Origin: Achromobacter denitrificans NBRC 15125
Lineage (GTDB): Bacteria > Pseudomonadota > Gammaproteobacteria > Burkholderiales > Burkholderiaceae_B
Reading direction: 5' to 3'
NCBI RefSeq assembly: GCF_001571365.1
Contig: NZ_BCTQ01000012.1
Location: 1 to 64,000, forward strand
Length of the DNA stretch: 64,000 nucleotides
A program made the translations under genes and the position numbers. The notes under the pieces are model-generated. The model saw nothing but the letters and a program-made list of their open reading frames with translations, did not search any database and was not told the origin of the DNA. Below are positions 1 to 8,713 of the stretch, one piece after another (position 1 is the stretch's first letter; the number at the start of each line of letters is the position of its first letter).

Positions 1-146
1 TACAAATCTGGCCGCACCGTCGGCGGCCAGCCAACACCAATTACACCCCACTGTGCGCGTGATCATCGAGCTAGTCTCTGATTACCCACACGTTGTGTTT
101 CTTCCAAGATTGGAGCAGTTGCGTTAGCAGCCGCTCAACCAGTTAC
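1..146 (+). other. rRNA spacer upstream of 5S
   Basis: This non-coding stretch leads directly into the 5S rRNA and is most simply the 23S-5S spacer of an rRNA operon whose 16S and 23S genes lie outside the window. I do not recognise the conserved 3' end of 23S rRNA in it, so 23S must end before base 1. The assignment is by position only. Confidence 0.6.
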
Positions 147-260
147 GCCTGACGACCATAGCGAGTTGGTCCCACTCCTTCCCATCCCGAACAGGACAGT
201 GAAACGACTTTGCGCCGATGATAGTGGACGGACGTCTGTGAAAGTAGGTCATCGTCAGGC
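147..260 (+). rRNA. rrf: 5S ribosomal RNA
   Basis: The 5' end (GCCTGACGACC) pairs with the 3' end (GGTCATCGTCAGGC), forming the terminal 5S helix. Between them lie the typical 5S blocks CCCACTCCTTCCCATCCCGAAC and the loop containing GAAACGACTTTGCGCCGATG. The roughly 114-nt length is normal for bacterial 5S. It is the last gene of an rRNA operon transcribed rightwards and is followed at once by an intrinsic terminator. Ends are placed from helix I and may be off by one or two bases. Confidence 0.95.
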
Positions 261-270
261 TTTTATTGCT

Positions 271-304
271 CAAAACCCCACAGGTACACCCTGTGGGGTT
301 TTGT
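271..304 (+). terminator. Intrinsic terminator of the rRNA operon
   Basis: AAAACCCCACAGG, a five-base loop, then CCTGTGGGGTTTT form a long GC-rich stem flanked by A and T runs, starting about 10 bases after the 5S gene. The symmetric A/T flanks would let it work in both directions. Confidence 0.9.
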
Positions 305-349
305 CTTTGGGGCGACGCCTTGCCTGCCAGGGCGCATACCCATCAAAAG

Positions 350-386
350 AAAACCCCTCGCCGGCATTGCCGGCGAGGGGTTTTTG
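350..386. terminator. Second bidirectional terminator between rrf and dctD
   Basis: AAAACCCCTCGCCGGC and GCCGGCGAGGGGTTTTT form a near-perfect stem with a very short loop and T runs on both strands. It lies between the rightward rRNA operon and the leftward dctBD operon and probably stops transcription from both sides. The remaining bases to 476 hold no recognisable gene. Confidence 0.85.
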
Positions 387-476
387 TTTATGCGGCGGCG
401 GAAGATCCGGTATTAATGCGTGCCTGGCCGGTGGAAGCGGGCTGGTGAGCGAGCCGGGCAGCGGCAGCTGACGATC

Positions 477-1886
477 TTACTGGGGCAGGTATTGCTGGCG
501 GTCGATGCCGTGGCGCTGCAGCTTGTCGTAGAAGGTCTTGCGGGGAATGCCCAGGGATTCGAGCGTGGCCTTGAGGTCGCCCCGGTGTGCTTCCAGGGTT
601 TCGCGGATGAGTTGGGCTTCGAAGCGCTCCATGCGCTCCGGCAGGCTCAAGGCGGCGGCGGTGGCCGCCGCCGCGTCGGGTACGGGCGTGTTCAGTACGC
701 CCAGGACCACGCGTTCGGCGAAATGCGCCAGCTCGCGGACGTTGCCGGGCCAATCGTGCGTCATGACATGCTGCTTGATGGCGGCCGGCATTTCGGGGAT
801 GTCGCGCTGGAAACGGCGCGACGCATGGCCGAGATAGTGGGCGAACAGCAGCGGGATGTCTTCGCGGCGCTCGCGCAGCGGAGGAATGCGGATGGTTACC
901 ACGTTGAGCCGGTAGAACAGGTCTTCGCGGAACGTCGCCCGGATGGCGGGGCTGCCCAGGTCTTCCTTGGTGGCCGCGACCACGCGCAGATCCAGGTTGC
1001 GCACGTCATTGCTGCCCAGGGGCGTGATCTGGCGCGATTCGAGCACGCGCAGCAGCTTGACCTGCACGGCCAGCGGCATGCTTTCGATCTCGTCCAGGAA
1101 CAGCGTGCCGCCGCTGGCATGCTCGATGCGTCCGATGCGCTTCTTCTGCGCGCCGGTGAACGCGCCGGCCTCATGGCCGAAGAGTTCGCTTTCGATGACG
1201 CTTTCCGGCAGGGCGCCGCAATTGATCGCGACCAGCGGCCGGTCTCGCCGGCGGCTCAGGCGGTGCAGCGCGGTGGCCACGACTTCCTTGCCCGTTCCGG
1301 TTTCGCCTTCGACCAGCACGTCCACGTCCGCGTCGGCGATGTGGCGCAGGGTCTGCTTGATGCGCTGCATGGCGGGCGTCGTGCCGATGAAGGGCACTTC
1401 GTCCGCTTCGACGGCGAATGCGGCTTCCCGCAGCCGGCGGTTCTCCAGTACCAGGCGGCGCTTTTCCGCGGCGTGGGTGATCGCCGTGATCAGTCGATCG
1501 GCCGCATAGGGCTTGGCCAGGAAGTCGTAGGCGCCGTCGTGCATGCATTGCACCGCCGTGGCGATGTCGCCGTGGCCGGTGATGAGGATGACGGGGATGT
1601 CGGGGTCGATCTCGCGCACGCGCCGGAAGAGCTGCAGGCCGTCGATGTCGGGCATGCGGATATCGCTCACCACCACGCCGTCGAAGGCGCGCGTCAGCGC
1701 CGGCAGCGCGGCGCGGGCGCTGGCGTGGGCATCCACGGAGATGCCGTGCAGCTTGAGCGTCTGGGCGTTGGCGCGCCGCAGTTCGTCGTCGTCGTCGATG
1801 AAGACGGCATGCGGCGGGAGCGGCTGGCGCAGGCCATCGTCGGGCGCGGCCTGTGCCGGGGCTGGGGAATCGGAGGCTCGGGTCAT
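477..1886 (-). CDS. dctD: C4-dicarboxylate response regulator DctD (sigma-54 activator)
   Basis: An NtrC-family activator of 469 residues. The N-terminal receiver has an acidic pocket (DDDD near residue 31) and phospho-acceptor Asp75 in [10 protein letters not shown]. The central AAA+ domain carries Walker A GETGTGKE, the sigma-54 contact motif GAFTGA and Walker [12 protein letters not shown] Fis-type helix-turn-helix lies at the C-terminus ([13 protein letters not shown]). It overlaps the upstream kinase gene by four bases, so the two are co-translated. Known DctD proteins bind tandem sites upstream of dctA and drive sigma-54 RNA polymerase; the dctA upstream region here carries all of those elements. 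Confidence 0.95.
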   Translation of the reverse strand: MTRASDSPAPAQAAPDDGLRQPLPPHAVFIDDDDELRRANAQTLKLHGISVDAHASARAALPALTRAFDGVVVSDIRMPDIDGLQLFRRVREIDPDIPVILITGHGDIATAVQCMHDGAYDFLAKPYAADRLITAITHAAEKRRLVLENRRLREAAFAVEADEVPFIGTTPAMQRIKQTLRHIADADVDVLVEGETGTGKEVVATALHRLSRRRDRPLVAINCGALPESVIESELFGHEAGAFTGAQKKRIGRIEHASGGTLFLDEIESMPLAVQVKLLRVLESRQITPLGSNDVRNLDLRVVAATKEDLGSPAIRATFREDLFYRLNVVTIRIPPLRERREDIPLLFAHYLGHASRRFQRDIPEMPAAIKQHVMTHDWPGNVRELAHFAERVVLGVLNTPVPDAAAATAAALSLPERMERFEAQLIRETLEAHRGDLKATLESLGIPRKTFYDKLQRHGIDRQQYLPQ

Positions 1887-3841
1887 GAGGGGCTCGAAGC
1901 AGTGTCCTGGCCGGGCGCCTTGCGCAAGGTCAGGACGAAAAGGGCGCCGCCGTCGGGCGCCTGGGAATCGGAGGAGGCGCTCGCGGGCGGCGCCACGTTC
2001 AGCTCGCCGCCGAACTCGGCGACGATGTCGCGGCAGATGACGAGGCCCAGCCCCAGTCCTTCCGGCTTGGTCGTATGGAAAGGGGTGAACAGGCGGGCGC
2101 GGGCTTGCGCGGACAGGCCCGGGCCGTTGTCGGCGACCTGGATCCGGATCGTGGCGCCCAGGTCCTGCTGGGTGATGACGATGCGTCCGTCGGTCCGGCC
2201 TTCCAGGGCCTCCAGCGCATTTTGCAGAAGGTTGACCAGCACCTGTTCCAGCCGGATGCGGTTGGCCTGCACGAGGTCGTTCTGCATTTCGGGCGGCCGT
2301 TGCAGCGCGACGCCCTGGCGTCGGGCGCGGGGGCCGACCAGCAGCAGTGCGCCTTCCAGGCAGTCTTTCAGGCTGGTGGGCCCCACCGAGGCGCCGGCCT
2401 TGCGGGAAAACGCGCGAAGCTCGCCAGTGATGTGGCCGATGCGATCGGTCAGGGCGGCGATGGTGCCGAGGTTTTCCCGCGCCGAGCCGTCGTCATGCCG
2501 CCGCAGGAATTCCGCGGCGTTGTCGGCATAGGCGCGTATCGCGGCGACAGGCTGGTTGATCTCGTGCGCGACGCCCGCGGCGACCTGCCCCAGCAGGGCG
2601 AGCTTGCTGGCCTGCACCAGTTCCTCCTGCATGGTGTGCAGGCGCGCGGCGGTGCGCTGGCGTTCGTCCATTTCGTCGACCAGCTGTTCGTTCACCCTGA
2701 GCAGTTGCGACGTGCGTTCGTCGACCAGGGACGTCAGCTGTTCATGGATGGCCGCCTGCTGGTGGGCGCGTTCGCGCTGGCGGTGGCGCCGCAGCAAGAC
2801 GATGCCGATCAGGGCGGCCAGCGCGCTTTGCGCCAGGAGGGCGCCCAATTGCGCATTGGCCGTGGCCTGGTTGATGGCCGCCTGCACCGGCGACAGCAGG
2901 TGCAGCGTCCAGCCGGGGGATTCGACGATGGGCAGCGTCGTGTGCAGGAGGGGCGCGGCGGCCGGGATCTGCGGCAAGGCGGTGTCGGCGCGGACCAGTT
3001 GGCCGGTGCTGACCGCCTGCAACGGTGGCTGGACGGGCAGCGGCTGGAAGCGGGCATCGCCGAATTGCAGGCTGGTGCGCAGGGTCTGGGCCAGCCCGGG
3101 CGGCAGTGGTGCCAGGACGTCGAAGCGCCAGTCGGCGATGCTGCCCAGCAGCACCACGCCATGTTCGTCGGTGACGAAGATGGGCGCGTTGGACTGGCGC
3201 CAGTCCGCTTCCAGTTCGCGGAAGTCCACTTTCAGCACGACCACGCCCAGCATCGCGCCGCCCACGTCGTCGACCCGCCGCGACAGGTACAGGCCGGCCT
3301 CGTGGCTGATGGTGCCCAGCGCGAAATGCTCGGCCGACCCATGAGTGACCGCGCCCTGGAAGTAGGGGCGGAACTGGTAGTCGACGCCGACGAAGGTGGC
3401 GGGTTCCCGCCAGTTGCTGGCGGCGATCGCCCAGCCCTTCTTGTCCAGCACGTAGATCGCGGAGGCGCCGACCCCGCGGCTGAGCGTGTCGAGTTTTTCG
3501 TCCAGGGATTCGATCTGTCCGGGAGCGGGGTTTTGGAGCGCGGCGCGCACGTCGACATCGCGGGTGAGCACGAAAGGCAATGCCCGGAATTTGTCGAGGT
3601 TGTTGCGCAACAAGGCCGCGTTGACCTGGGCGGTGCCGCGCGCCTGCGTCGCGGCATTTTTCAGGGCGCCGTCGCGGGCCCAGAGGGTGGCTGCATGCAG
3701 CACGCCGAAGACGACGCCCACTCCCAGCAGAATCGCCGCCACGCGCCACGGCCAGGCGTGCTTGCGCCGCCGGGGCACGGACAGGGAGGGCGGCTCCCCG
3801 GCCTGGGAGGCGTGGGGCGGAGAAAAGTCGGGGCGGGACAT
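1883..3841 (-). CDS. dctB: C4-dicarboxylate sensor histidine kinase DctB
   Basis: About 652 residues. A first membrane segment lies near residues 31-53, followed by a large periplasmic double-Cache-type sensor domain, a second membrane segment near 330-350, a coiled-coil linker and a HisKA/HATPase core. The phosphorylated His is in [13 protein letters not shown], with the N box ([11 protein letters not shown]), VADNGPGLS and [12 protein letters not shown]. It should sense succinate, fumarate or malate in the periplasm and phosphorylate DctD. An in-frame GTG at 3862 would add seven residues. I prefer the ATG at 3841 because the GTG sits inside a dyad just below a -10-like TATAGAAT (3865-3872). 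Confidence 0.92.
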   Translation of the reverse strand: MSRPDFSPPHASQAGEPPSLSVPRRRKHAWPWRVAAILLGVGVVFGVLHAATLWARDGALKNAATQARGTAQVNAALLRNNLDKFRALPFVLTRDVDVRAALQNPAPGQIESLDEKLDTLSRGVGASAIYVLDKKGWAIAASNWREPATFVGVDYQFRPYFQGAVTHGSAEHFALGTISHEAGLYLSRRVDDVGGAMLGVVVLKVDFRELEADWRQSNAPIFVTDEHGVVLLGSIADWRFDVLAPLPPGLAQTLRTSLQFGDARFQPLPVQPPLQAVSTGQLVRADTALPQIPAAAPLLHTTLPIVESPGWTLHLLSPVQAAINQATANAQLGALLAQSALAALIGIVLLRRHRQRERAHQQAAIHEQLTSLVDERTSQLLRVNEQLVDEMDERQRTAARLHTMQEELVQASKLALLGQVAAGVAHEINQPVAAIRAYADNAAEFLRRHDDGSARENLGTIAALTDRIGHITGELRAFSRKAGASVGPTSLKDCLEGALLLVGPRARRQGVALQRPPEMQNDLVQANRIRLEQVLVNLLQNALEALEGRTDGRIVITQQDLGATIRIQVADNGPGLSAQARARLFTPFHTTKPEGLGLGLVICRDIVAEFGGELNVAPPASASSDSQAPDGGALFVLTLRKAPGQDTASSPS

Positions 3842-3845
3842 GGCG

Positions 3846-3895
3846 TGTGCGGGTTTTCGCACATTCTATATCGTTTTTGTGTGGAAATTCGCCAT
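3846..3895 (+). promoter_or_regulatory. Candidate tandem DctD upstream activating sites
   Basis: The first site is a perfect dyad, TGTGCG-N6-CGCACA, at 3846-3863. A degenerate copy of the same layout (TGTGTG-N6-CGCCAT) lies at 3878-3895, 32 bp or three helical turns away. They sit 85-135 bp upstream of the -24/-12 promoter of dctA, the usual place for enhancer sites. Tandem DctD sites are known upstream of rhizobial dctA. That these are the DctD sites is inferred. Confidence 0.6.
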
Positions 3896-3940
3896 CCAAC
3901 CAGGGAAAGGGCTGGGGGGGATGGGAAAAAATCGTCGCGT

Positions 3941-3953
3941 TATCAATGGCTTG
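3941..3953 (+). promoter_or_regulatory. IHF binding site in the dctA control region
   Basis: TATCAATGGCTTG matches the IHF consensus WATCAANNNNTTR at every fixed position. It lies between the candidate DctD sites and the sigma-54 promoter, where IHF bending brings the activator to the polymerase in related systems. Confidence 0.65.
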
Positions 3954-3980
3954 CGCCGACATCGCTGGGGCGGACAGGGC

Positions 3981-3996
3981 TGGCACGGCGCTTGCA
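3981..3996 (+). promoter_or_regulatory. Sigma-54 (-24/-12) promoter of dctA
   Basis: TGGCAC-N5-TTGCAT is a full match to the RpoN consensus TGGCAC-N5-TTGC. It lies about 140 bp upstream of the dctA start codon and downstream of an IHF site and paired dyads, so dctA should be transcribed only when DctD is phosphorylated. Confidence 0.9.
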
Positions 3997-4137
3997 TAAG
4001 AAGGAGCAAGCCGCGCGGCGCCTCCACGCGGTGACATGGGCCCGCGGCGATGCCGCGGAGCCATAAAACAGATAACGCCCCGTCGCCCGCCGCGCCCTGT
4101 CGCCCGGAGCAAGGGGCCTTGGTGGGGACAAATCCCA

Positions 4138-5487
4138 ATGATCGACGTGGATCAAGTCGCGCCCGCGCGCAAGCTCAAGTTCTATCAAATCCTTTATGTG
4201 CAGGTGATTTTCGCCATCGTGGTCGGGGTGGCCCTGGGCGCGCTGAAGCCGGAACTCGGCCAACAGATGCAGCCGCTGGGCGACGCCTTCATCAAACTGG
4301 TGAAAATGATCATCGCCCCGGTGATCTTCCTGACCGTGGCCACCGGCATCGCCGCCATGAGCGACCTGAAGAAGGTCGGCCGCGTGGCGGGCAAGGCCAT
4401 GCTGTACTTCCTGATCTTCTCCACGCTGGCGTTGATCGTGGGCATGATCGTCAGCCATATCGTGCAGCCCGGCGCGGGCATGCACATCGATCCCAAGACC
4501 CTGGATGAGAAGGCGGTCTCGGGCTACGTGGCCAAGGCGCACGACTCGACCATCACCGGCTTCCTGATGAACGTGATTCCCACGACCATCTTCAGCCCGT
4601 TCGTGGGCGGCGATATCCTCCAGGTGCTGTTCGTGGCCGTGCTGTTCGGCATCTCGCTCGCCATGGTGGGAGAGCGCGGCAAGCCGATACTGACGTTCAT
4701 GACGGCGCTGGCCCAGCCGATCTTCAAGCTCGTCGCCATCCTGATGAAGGCCGCGCCCATCGGCGCCTTCGGCGCCATGGCATTCACCATCGGCAAGTAC
4801 GGCATCAAGTCCGTCGTCAACCTCGCCATGCTGGTGGGCACCTTCTACGCGACTTCGGTATTGTTCGTGGTCGTCGTGCTGGGCCTGGTTGCCCGCTACA
4901 ACGGCTTCTCCATCCTGAAGCTGGTCCGCTACATCCGCGAGGAACTGCTGCTGGTGCTGGGCACCAGTTCCTCGGAGGCGGCGCTGCCCACCCTGATGCA
5001 GAAGATGGAACGGGCGGGGTGCTCGAAGTCGGTGGTGGGGCTGGTGGTGCCCACCGGCTACTCGTTCAACCTGGACGGCACCAACATCTACATGACGATG
5101 GCGGCGCTGTTCATCGCGCAGGCTTGCGATATCCCGCTATCGCTGGGCGACCAGATTCTGCTGCTGCTCGTCGCGATGCTGAGCTCCAAGGGCGCGGCGG
5201 GCGTGACGGGCGCGGGCTTCATCACCCTGGCCGCCACCCTGTCGGTGGTGCCCTCGGTGCCGGTCGCCGGGATGGCGTTGATCCTGGGCGTGGACCGCTT
5301 CATGTCGGAATGCCGCGCGTTGACCAACCTGGTCGGCAATGCGACGGCGGCCGTGGTCGTCGCCCGCTGGGAAGGCGAGCTGGACACAGCGCAATTGCAC
5401 GCCGCGCTGGAAGGCGAACTTCCTCCGCCGCAACCCGCGGTCGAGGCGCGGCAGCCCGTCCTGGGCCAACCGCTGCAGCAAGGCTGA
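4138..5487 (+). CDS. dctA: C4-dicarboxylate:cation symporter DctA
   Basis: A 449-residue inner-membrane protein of the DAACS/glutamate transporter family that imports succinate, fumarate and malate with protons or sodium. Family signatures are visible: the serine-rich re-entrant loop [11 protein letters not shown], the NLDGTNIYM segment, and [13 protein letters not shown] followed by [18 protein letters not shown]. coli DctA has 428 residues; the extra length is mainly a Pro/Gln-rich tail. The reading frame stays open upstream to 4036, but the ATG at 4138 with GGTGGGG before it is the sensible start. It is divergent from dctBD and lies under a sigma-54 promoter. Confidence 0.96.
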   Translation: MIDVDQVAPARKLKFYQILYVQVIFAIVVGVALGALKPELGQQMQPLGDAFIKLVKMIIAPVIFLTVATGIAAMSDLKKVGRVAGKAMLYFLIFSTLALIVGMIVSHIVQPGAGMHIDPKTLDEKAVSGYVAKAHDSTITGFLMNVIPTTIFSPFVGGDILQVLFVAVLFGISLAMVGERGKPILTFMTALAQPIFKLVAILMKAAPIGAFGAMAFTIGKYGIKSVVNLAMLVGTFYATSVLFVVVVLGLVARYNGFSILKLVRYIREELLLVLGTSSSEAALPTLMQKMERAGCSKSVVGLVVPTGYSFNLDGTNIYMTMAALFIAQACDIPLSLGDQILLLLVAMLSSKGAAGVTGAGFITLAATLSVVPSVPVAGMALILGVDRFMSECRALTNLVGNATAAVVVARWEGELDTAQLHAALEGELPPPQPAVEARQPVLGQPLQQG

Positions 5488-5503
5488 GCGCCTTTCCTCA
5501 TTG

Positions 5504-5543
5504 AAAAACCCCCGCGGGCCTGGACGGTCCTCGGGGGTTTTTC
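5504..5543. terminator. Bidirectional terminator between dctA and maf
   Basis: AAAAACCCCCG and CGGGGGTTTTT flank a short GGCC/GGTCC-containing loop region. The hairpin ends three bases before the maf stop codon, so the convergent genes dctA and maf share it. Confidence 0.88.
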
Positions 5544-5545
5544 TA

Positions 5546-6172
5546 TCAGGGCGTCTGGATGCCCGCGGCGCGCAGCAAGCCGGCGGTTTCGAACACGGGC
5601 AGGCCCATCACGCCCGTGTAGCTGCCGGCGATATGGGAGATGAACACGCCCGCCAACCCCTGGATGCCATAGGCGCCGGCCTTGCCGTAAGGCTCGCCGC
5701 TGTCGCAGTAGCGGCCGATTTCGTCGTCGGTCAGTTCGCGCATGCGCACTTCGGTGATGGAAACGGCCTCCAGCAGCTGCTCGCCCGTCCAGACCGCGAC
5801 GGCGGTGCGGACTTCGTGCGCCGAGCCGGAGAGCGCGCGCAGGATCCGGATGGCGTCGTCCCGGTCCGCGGGCTTGCCCAGGACCTGGCCCGCCAGGATG
5901 ACCGTGGTGTCGGCGGCCAGCAGGGGCAGGCGCGGCAGGCCGTGCTCGCGCACCCAGTCGCGGCCGCGCAAGGCCTTGTCGCGCGCGGTGCGCTGGACGT
6001 AGTCGGCGGCGCTTTCGCCCGGATGCTGGGGTTCGTCCTCGCCCGGCGGGGCGGGCACCAGCAGCACTTCGTGGGCGAGGCCGATCTGCGTGAGCAGTTC
6101 GCGCCGGCGGGGGCTGGCCGAAGCGAGATAGAGGCGCGCGGGAGAGGCTTGGAGGTCGGCGGTGTCGGTCAT
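5546..6172 (-). CDS. maf: Maf-family nucleoside triphosphate pyrophosphatase
   Basis: A 208-residue cytoplasmic house-cleaning enzyme that hydrolyses non-canonical or excess nucleoside triphosphates to monophosphates. Visible motifs: SASPRR at residues 18-23 (nucleotide binding), AADTTV with the catalytic Asp, KPADRDDAIRIL, EPYGKAGAYGIQG and SYTGVMGLP. The EPYGKAGAYGIQG form resembles the YhdE branch, which prefers dTTP/UTP, but I infer this from motifs only. It is the last gene of the minus-strand housekeeping operon, 76 bp after rlmH. Confidence 0.92.
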   Translation of the reverse strand: MTDTADLQASPARLYLASASPRRRELLTQIGLAHEVLLVPAPPGEDEPQHPGESAADYVQRTARDKALRGRDWVREHGLPRLPLLAADTTVILAGQVLGKPADRDDAIRILRALSGSAHEVRTAVAVWTGEQLLEAVSITEVRMRELTDDEIGRYCDSGEPYGKAGAYGIQGLAGVFISHIAGSYTGVMGLPVFETAGLLRAAGIQTP

Positions 6173-6211
6173 GCGTCGGCGGGAAGGGAAGAGGCCCGGC
6201 CTGTGGTACGG

Positions 6212-6253
6212 TGCGGCCGGCTAGGTGCGGCCGGCCAGGCGCGGCCGGCTAGG
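6212..6253. repeat. Three 14-bp tandem repeats at the end of rlmH
   Basis: Three adjoining units (6212-6225, 6226-6239, 6240-6253) follow the pattern YGCGGCCGGCYAGG. The third overlaps the TAG stop codon of rlmH. They fill most of the 76-bp gap between rlmH and maf. Confidence 0.8.
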
Positions 6254-6719
6254 CGCGATGGTAGGGATGGTTGGTCATGATGGCCCAGGCGCGGTAGAGC
6301 TGCTCCGCCAGCACCACGCGCACCATGGGGTGCGGGAGCGTCAGCGAGGACAGACGCAGCTGGCCGCTGCAGGATGCTTTCAGTCCGGCGTCCAGGCCGT
6401 CGGGGCCGCCCACGAGAAAGGCGACGTCCTGTCCGCCGGCCCGCCACTGTTCGAGCTTCTGCGACAGGGCCATGGTGGTCAGGTCGCGGCCGCGCTCGTC
6501 CAGCGCCAGGCGCAGCGCGCCGGCGGGCAGGGCGGCTTCGATCCGCTTGGCTTCCGCGGCCATCATTTGCGCCGGGGTTTTGCCGGTGGTGCGGGGTTCG
6601 GGCTTGATTTCACGCAGTTCCAGCGCGCAATCGGCGGGCAGGCGCTTGGCGTAGTCGTCCCAGGCCGTTTGCACCCAGTCCGGCATGCGCGTGCCCACGG
6701 CCACCACGATGAGCTTCAC
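6249..6719 (-). CDS. rlmH: 23S rRNA (pseudouridine1915-N3)-methyltransferase RlmH
   Basis: A 156-residue SPOUT-class methyltransferase; E. coli RlmH has 155. It uses S-adenosylmethionine to methylate pseudouridine 1915 in helix 69 of 23S rRNA in the assembled 70S ribosome. Hallmarks are the N-terminal [13 protein letters not shown], the SAM-binding knot region FLVGGPDGL, and the C-terminal [15 protein letters not shown]. It starts seven bases after the rsfS stop, as in many bacteria where rsfS and rlmH are paired. Confidence 0.97.
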   Translation of the reverse strand: MKLIVVAVGTRMPDWVQTAWDDYAKRLPADCALELREIKPEPRTTGKTPAQMMAAEAKRIEAALPAGALRLALDERGRDLTTMALSQKLEQWRAGGQDVAFLVGGPDGLDAGLKASCSGQLRLSSLTLPHPMVRVVLAEQLYRAWAIMTNHPYHRA

Positions 6720-6726
6720 GGCGTGC

Positions 6727-7131
6727 TCAGTAATCGGTGCTGTCGTAGGCGCTGTCGCTGACGATGGGCGCCGGCCGGGTCGATTCGGGCAGGAGCTTCA
6801 CGCGCACCGGCTTGCCGCCCCAGATTTCCTCCAGGTTGTAGTACTGGCGGATGGCGGGCTGCATGATGTGCACGACCACGTCGCCGAGGTCGACCACGAC
6901 CCATTCGCCGGTGTCCTCGCCTTCGATGGTGATGCCGGACAGATCGAGCGCGCGTCCGCGGTCGGCCACGCTGGAGGCCAGGGCGCGGGTCTGGCGGTTG
7001 GAGGTGGCGCTTGCAATCACGACGCGATCGAACAGGCTGGTCAGATGCGTGGTGTTGAAAACCTTGATGTCTTGCGCTTTGACGTCTTCGAGGGCGTCGA
7101 TGACGGCGCGTTGGAGTTTTTGTATATCCAT
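6727..7131 (-). CDS. rsfS: Ribosome silencing factor RsfS
   Basis: A 134-residue protein of the Iojap/RsfS family that binds L14 on the large subunit and blocks subunit joining in starvation. Core motifs are [49 protein letters not shown] and [10 protein letters not shown]. The frame remains open upstream to 7452, but family alignment and the ATG at 7131 (MDIQKLQ) fix the start. The C-terminal tail after the core, rich in Ser, Asp and Pro, is longer than in E. coli (105 residues) and may be disordered. Confidence 0.95.
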   Translation of the reverse strand: MDIQKLQRAVIDALEDVKAQDIKVFNTTHLTSLFDRVVIASATSNRQTRALASSVADRGRALDLSGITIEGEDTGEWVVVDLGDVVVHIMQPAIRQYYNLEEIWGGKPVRVKLLPESTRPAPIVSDSAYDSTDY

Positions 7132-7205
7132 AGCTGTAAATATAACCCGCGCGCGGTCAGCGCAATGCTGGGTCCGTGGCGCATTCCGGCGCCCGGCGGG
7201 TGGGG

Positions 7206-7793
7206 TTATCGATAAAGATGGTGCGCCGCAATATATGCCGTGACGGCCGGATCGAGCAGGCCCTCGGTGGACTCGCCCTGCGCCAGGCGCTGGCGGATCT
7301 GGGAAGCCGAGACGGGCATGGGGGAAAAAGGCAGTTCCTGGAGGTCGCGACCCAGGCTCCGCAGGTGTTCGGCCAGCGCCGGCGGAGCGCTGAGCGCCGT
7401 GCCGGGGCGGGTGGCGACGGCCAGGTCGACTTGGCGTGCGATGTCCTGCCAATCGCGCCAGGTGCAGAAATTCGCCAGCTGGTCGGCGCCGAGCAGCCAG
7501 ACGTAGCGCGCGTCCTGGGGCAGCGCGCGCAGCGTGTCGATGGTGTAGGTAGCGCCGCCGCGATCGATTTCGATCGGGTTGACGGCCAGCCCCGGGTGGC
7601 CGTCGATCGCCAGTTCCAGCATGTCGCGCCGTTGTTGCGCGGTGGCATGCAGCGCGGCGCGCTGCCAGGGATTGGCCGCCGGGATGAGCTGCACTTCGGC
7701 CAGGCCCAGCGCCTGCAGCGCGCTGCGGGCAAGTGCGATGTGCGCGACGTGGACGGGGTCGAAACTGCCGCCCAGGAGCCCGATGCGTTTCAA
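7206..7793 (-). CDS. nadD: Nicotinate-nucleotide adenylyltransferase NadD
   Basis: A 195-residue enzyme that transfers AMP from ATP to nicotinate mononucleotide in NAD synthesis. The nucleotidyltransferase signature is [12 protein letters not shown] near the N-terminus, with [10 protein letters not shown] (the ISSTxIR motif) near the C-terminus and [17 protein letters not shown] in the middle. The likely start is a TTG at 7793 (KRIGLLGG follows), overlapping the hemF stop as TTGA. No ATG is available at the right place; an upstream ATG at 7871 would add 26 residues that do not resemble the family. Confidence 0.93.
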   Translation of the reverse strand: MKRIGLLGGSFDPVHVAHIALARSALQALGLAEVQLIPAANPWQRAALHATAQQRRDMLELAIDGHPGLAVNPIEIDRGGATYTIDTLRALPQDARYVWLLGADQLANFCTWRDWQDIARQVDLAVATRPGTALSAPPALAEHLRSLGRDLQELPFSPMPVSASQIRQRLAQGESTEGLLDPAVTAYIAAHHLYR

Positions 7794-8701
7794 GCCCAGT
7801 CCCGCGGGGTCAGGTAGGCGGCCAGTTCCGCTTCGGGCGTGCCGGCTTGCGGCTGCCAGTCGTAGCGCCATTGCGCCAGCGGCGGCATGGATAGCAGGAT
7901 GGATTCGGTGCGCCCGCCGGATTGCAGGCCGAAGAGCGTGCCGCGGTCGAAGACCAGGTTGAACTCGACGTAGCGGCCGCGGCGGTAGGCCTGGAAATCG
8001 CGCTCGCGCTCGCCATAGGGCGTGCCGCGGCGGCGCTCCACGATGGGCAGGTAGCTGTCGAGGAAGGCGTCGCCGACCGAACGGGTCAGGGCGAACGAGG
8101 CGTCGAAGCCGGGGGCGTTCAGGTCGTCGAAGAAGATGCCGCCGATGCCGCGCGTTTCATTGCGGTGCTTCAGGAAGAAATAGTCGTCGCACCAGCGCTT
8201 GTAGCGCGGGTAGTAGTCGGCGCCGTGGCCGGCCAGCGCGTCGCGGCAGACGGTATGGAAATGGCGGGCGTCTTCCTCGAACGGATAGTAGGGGGTCAGG
8301 TCGATGCCGCCGCCGAACCAGAAAACGTCGGCTTCGTCGTGGCCGGGCCGGGCGGCCGCGAGGAACATGCGCACGTTCATGTGCGTGGTGGGCACATAGG
8401 GGTTGCGCGGATGCAGCACCATGGATACGCCCATGGCCTCCCACGAGCGGCCGGAAAGCTCGGGTCGGTGCGCGCTGGCCGACGGCGGCAGCCTGGTGCC
8501 CTGGACGTGGCTGAACAGCACGCCCGCCCGCTCGAACAGTTCGCCGCCTTCCAGCAGCCGCGACAGCCCGCCGCCGCCCTCGGGGCGCACCCATTCATCG
8601 GCGCGGAAGGCGGCGCCTTCCGCATCTTCCAGCGCGCCGACGATGCGGGCCTGCAAGCCGGTGAGGTAATCCCTGACTGCGGAGACGGGCAAGGCTTTCA
8701 T
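7790..8701 (-). CDS. hemF: Oxygen-dependent coproporphyrinogen III oxidase HemF
   Basis: A 303-residue enzyme (E. coli 299) that oxidatively decarboxylates coproporphyrinogen III to protoporphyrinogen IX in heme synthesis, using O2. Conserved blocks are [37 protein letters not shown] and the C-terminal [15 protein letters not shown] and [13 protein letters not shown]. It lies 12 bp after purD and overlaps nadD by four bases, so it is translationally coupled in the housekeeping operon. Its presence fits an aerobic lifestyle. Confidence 0.97.
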   Translation of the reverse strand: MKALPVSAVRDYLTGLQARIVGALEDAEGAAFRADEWVRPEGGGGLSRLLEGGELFERAGVLFSHVQGTRLPPSASAHRPELSGRSWEAMGVSMVLHPRNPYVPTTHMNVRMFLAAARPGHDEADVFWFGGGIDLTPYYPFEEDARHFHTVCRDALAGHGADYYPRYKRWCDDYFFLKHRNETRGIGGIFFDDLNAPGFDASFALTRSVGDAFLDSYLPIVERRRGTPYGERERDFQAYRRGRYVEFNLVFDRGTLFGLQSGGRTESILLSMPPLAQWRYDWQPQAGTPEAELAAYLTPRDWA

Positions 8702-8713
8702 CGTCGGTTCCGG

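Noticed and set aside
166-471. Small protein gene over the 5S rRNA region
   Set aside because: It overlaps 5S rRNA and two terminators, and its start lies inside the 5S gene.
420-2531. Very long plus-strand open frame opposite dctD/dctB
   Set aside because: In GC-rich DNA the antisense of a real gene is often open. Its translation is low-complexity Arg/Gly/Ala with no domain, while the minus strand encodes clear DctD and DctB.
2075-4066. Long plus-strand frame across dctB
   Set aside because: Composition is that of an antisense shadow, rich in Gln, Gly and Ala, and it overlaps well-supported dctB.
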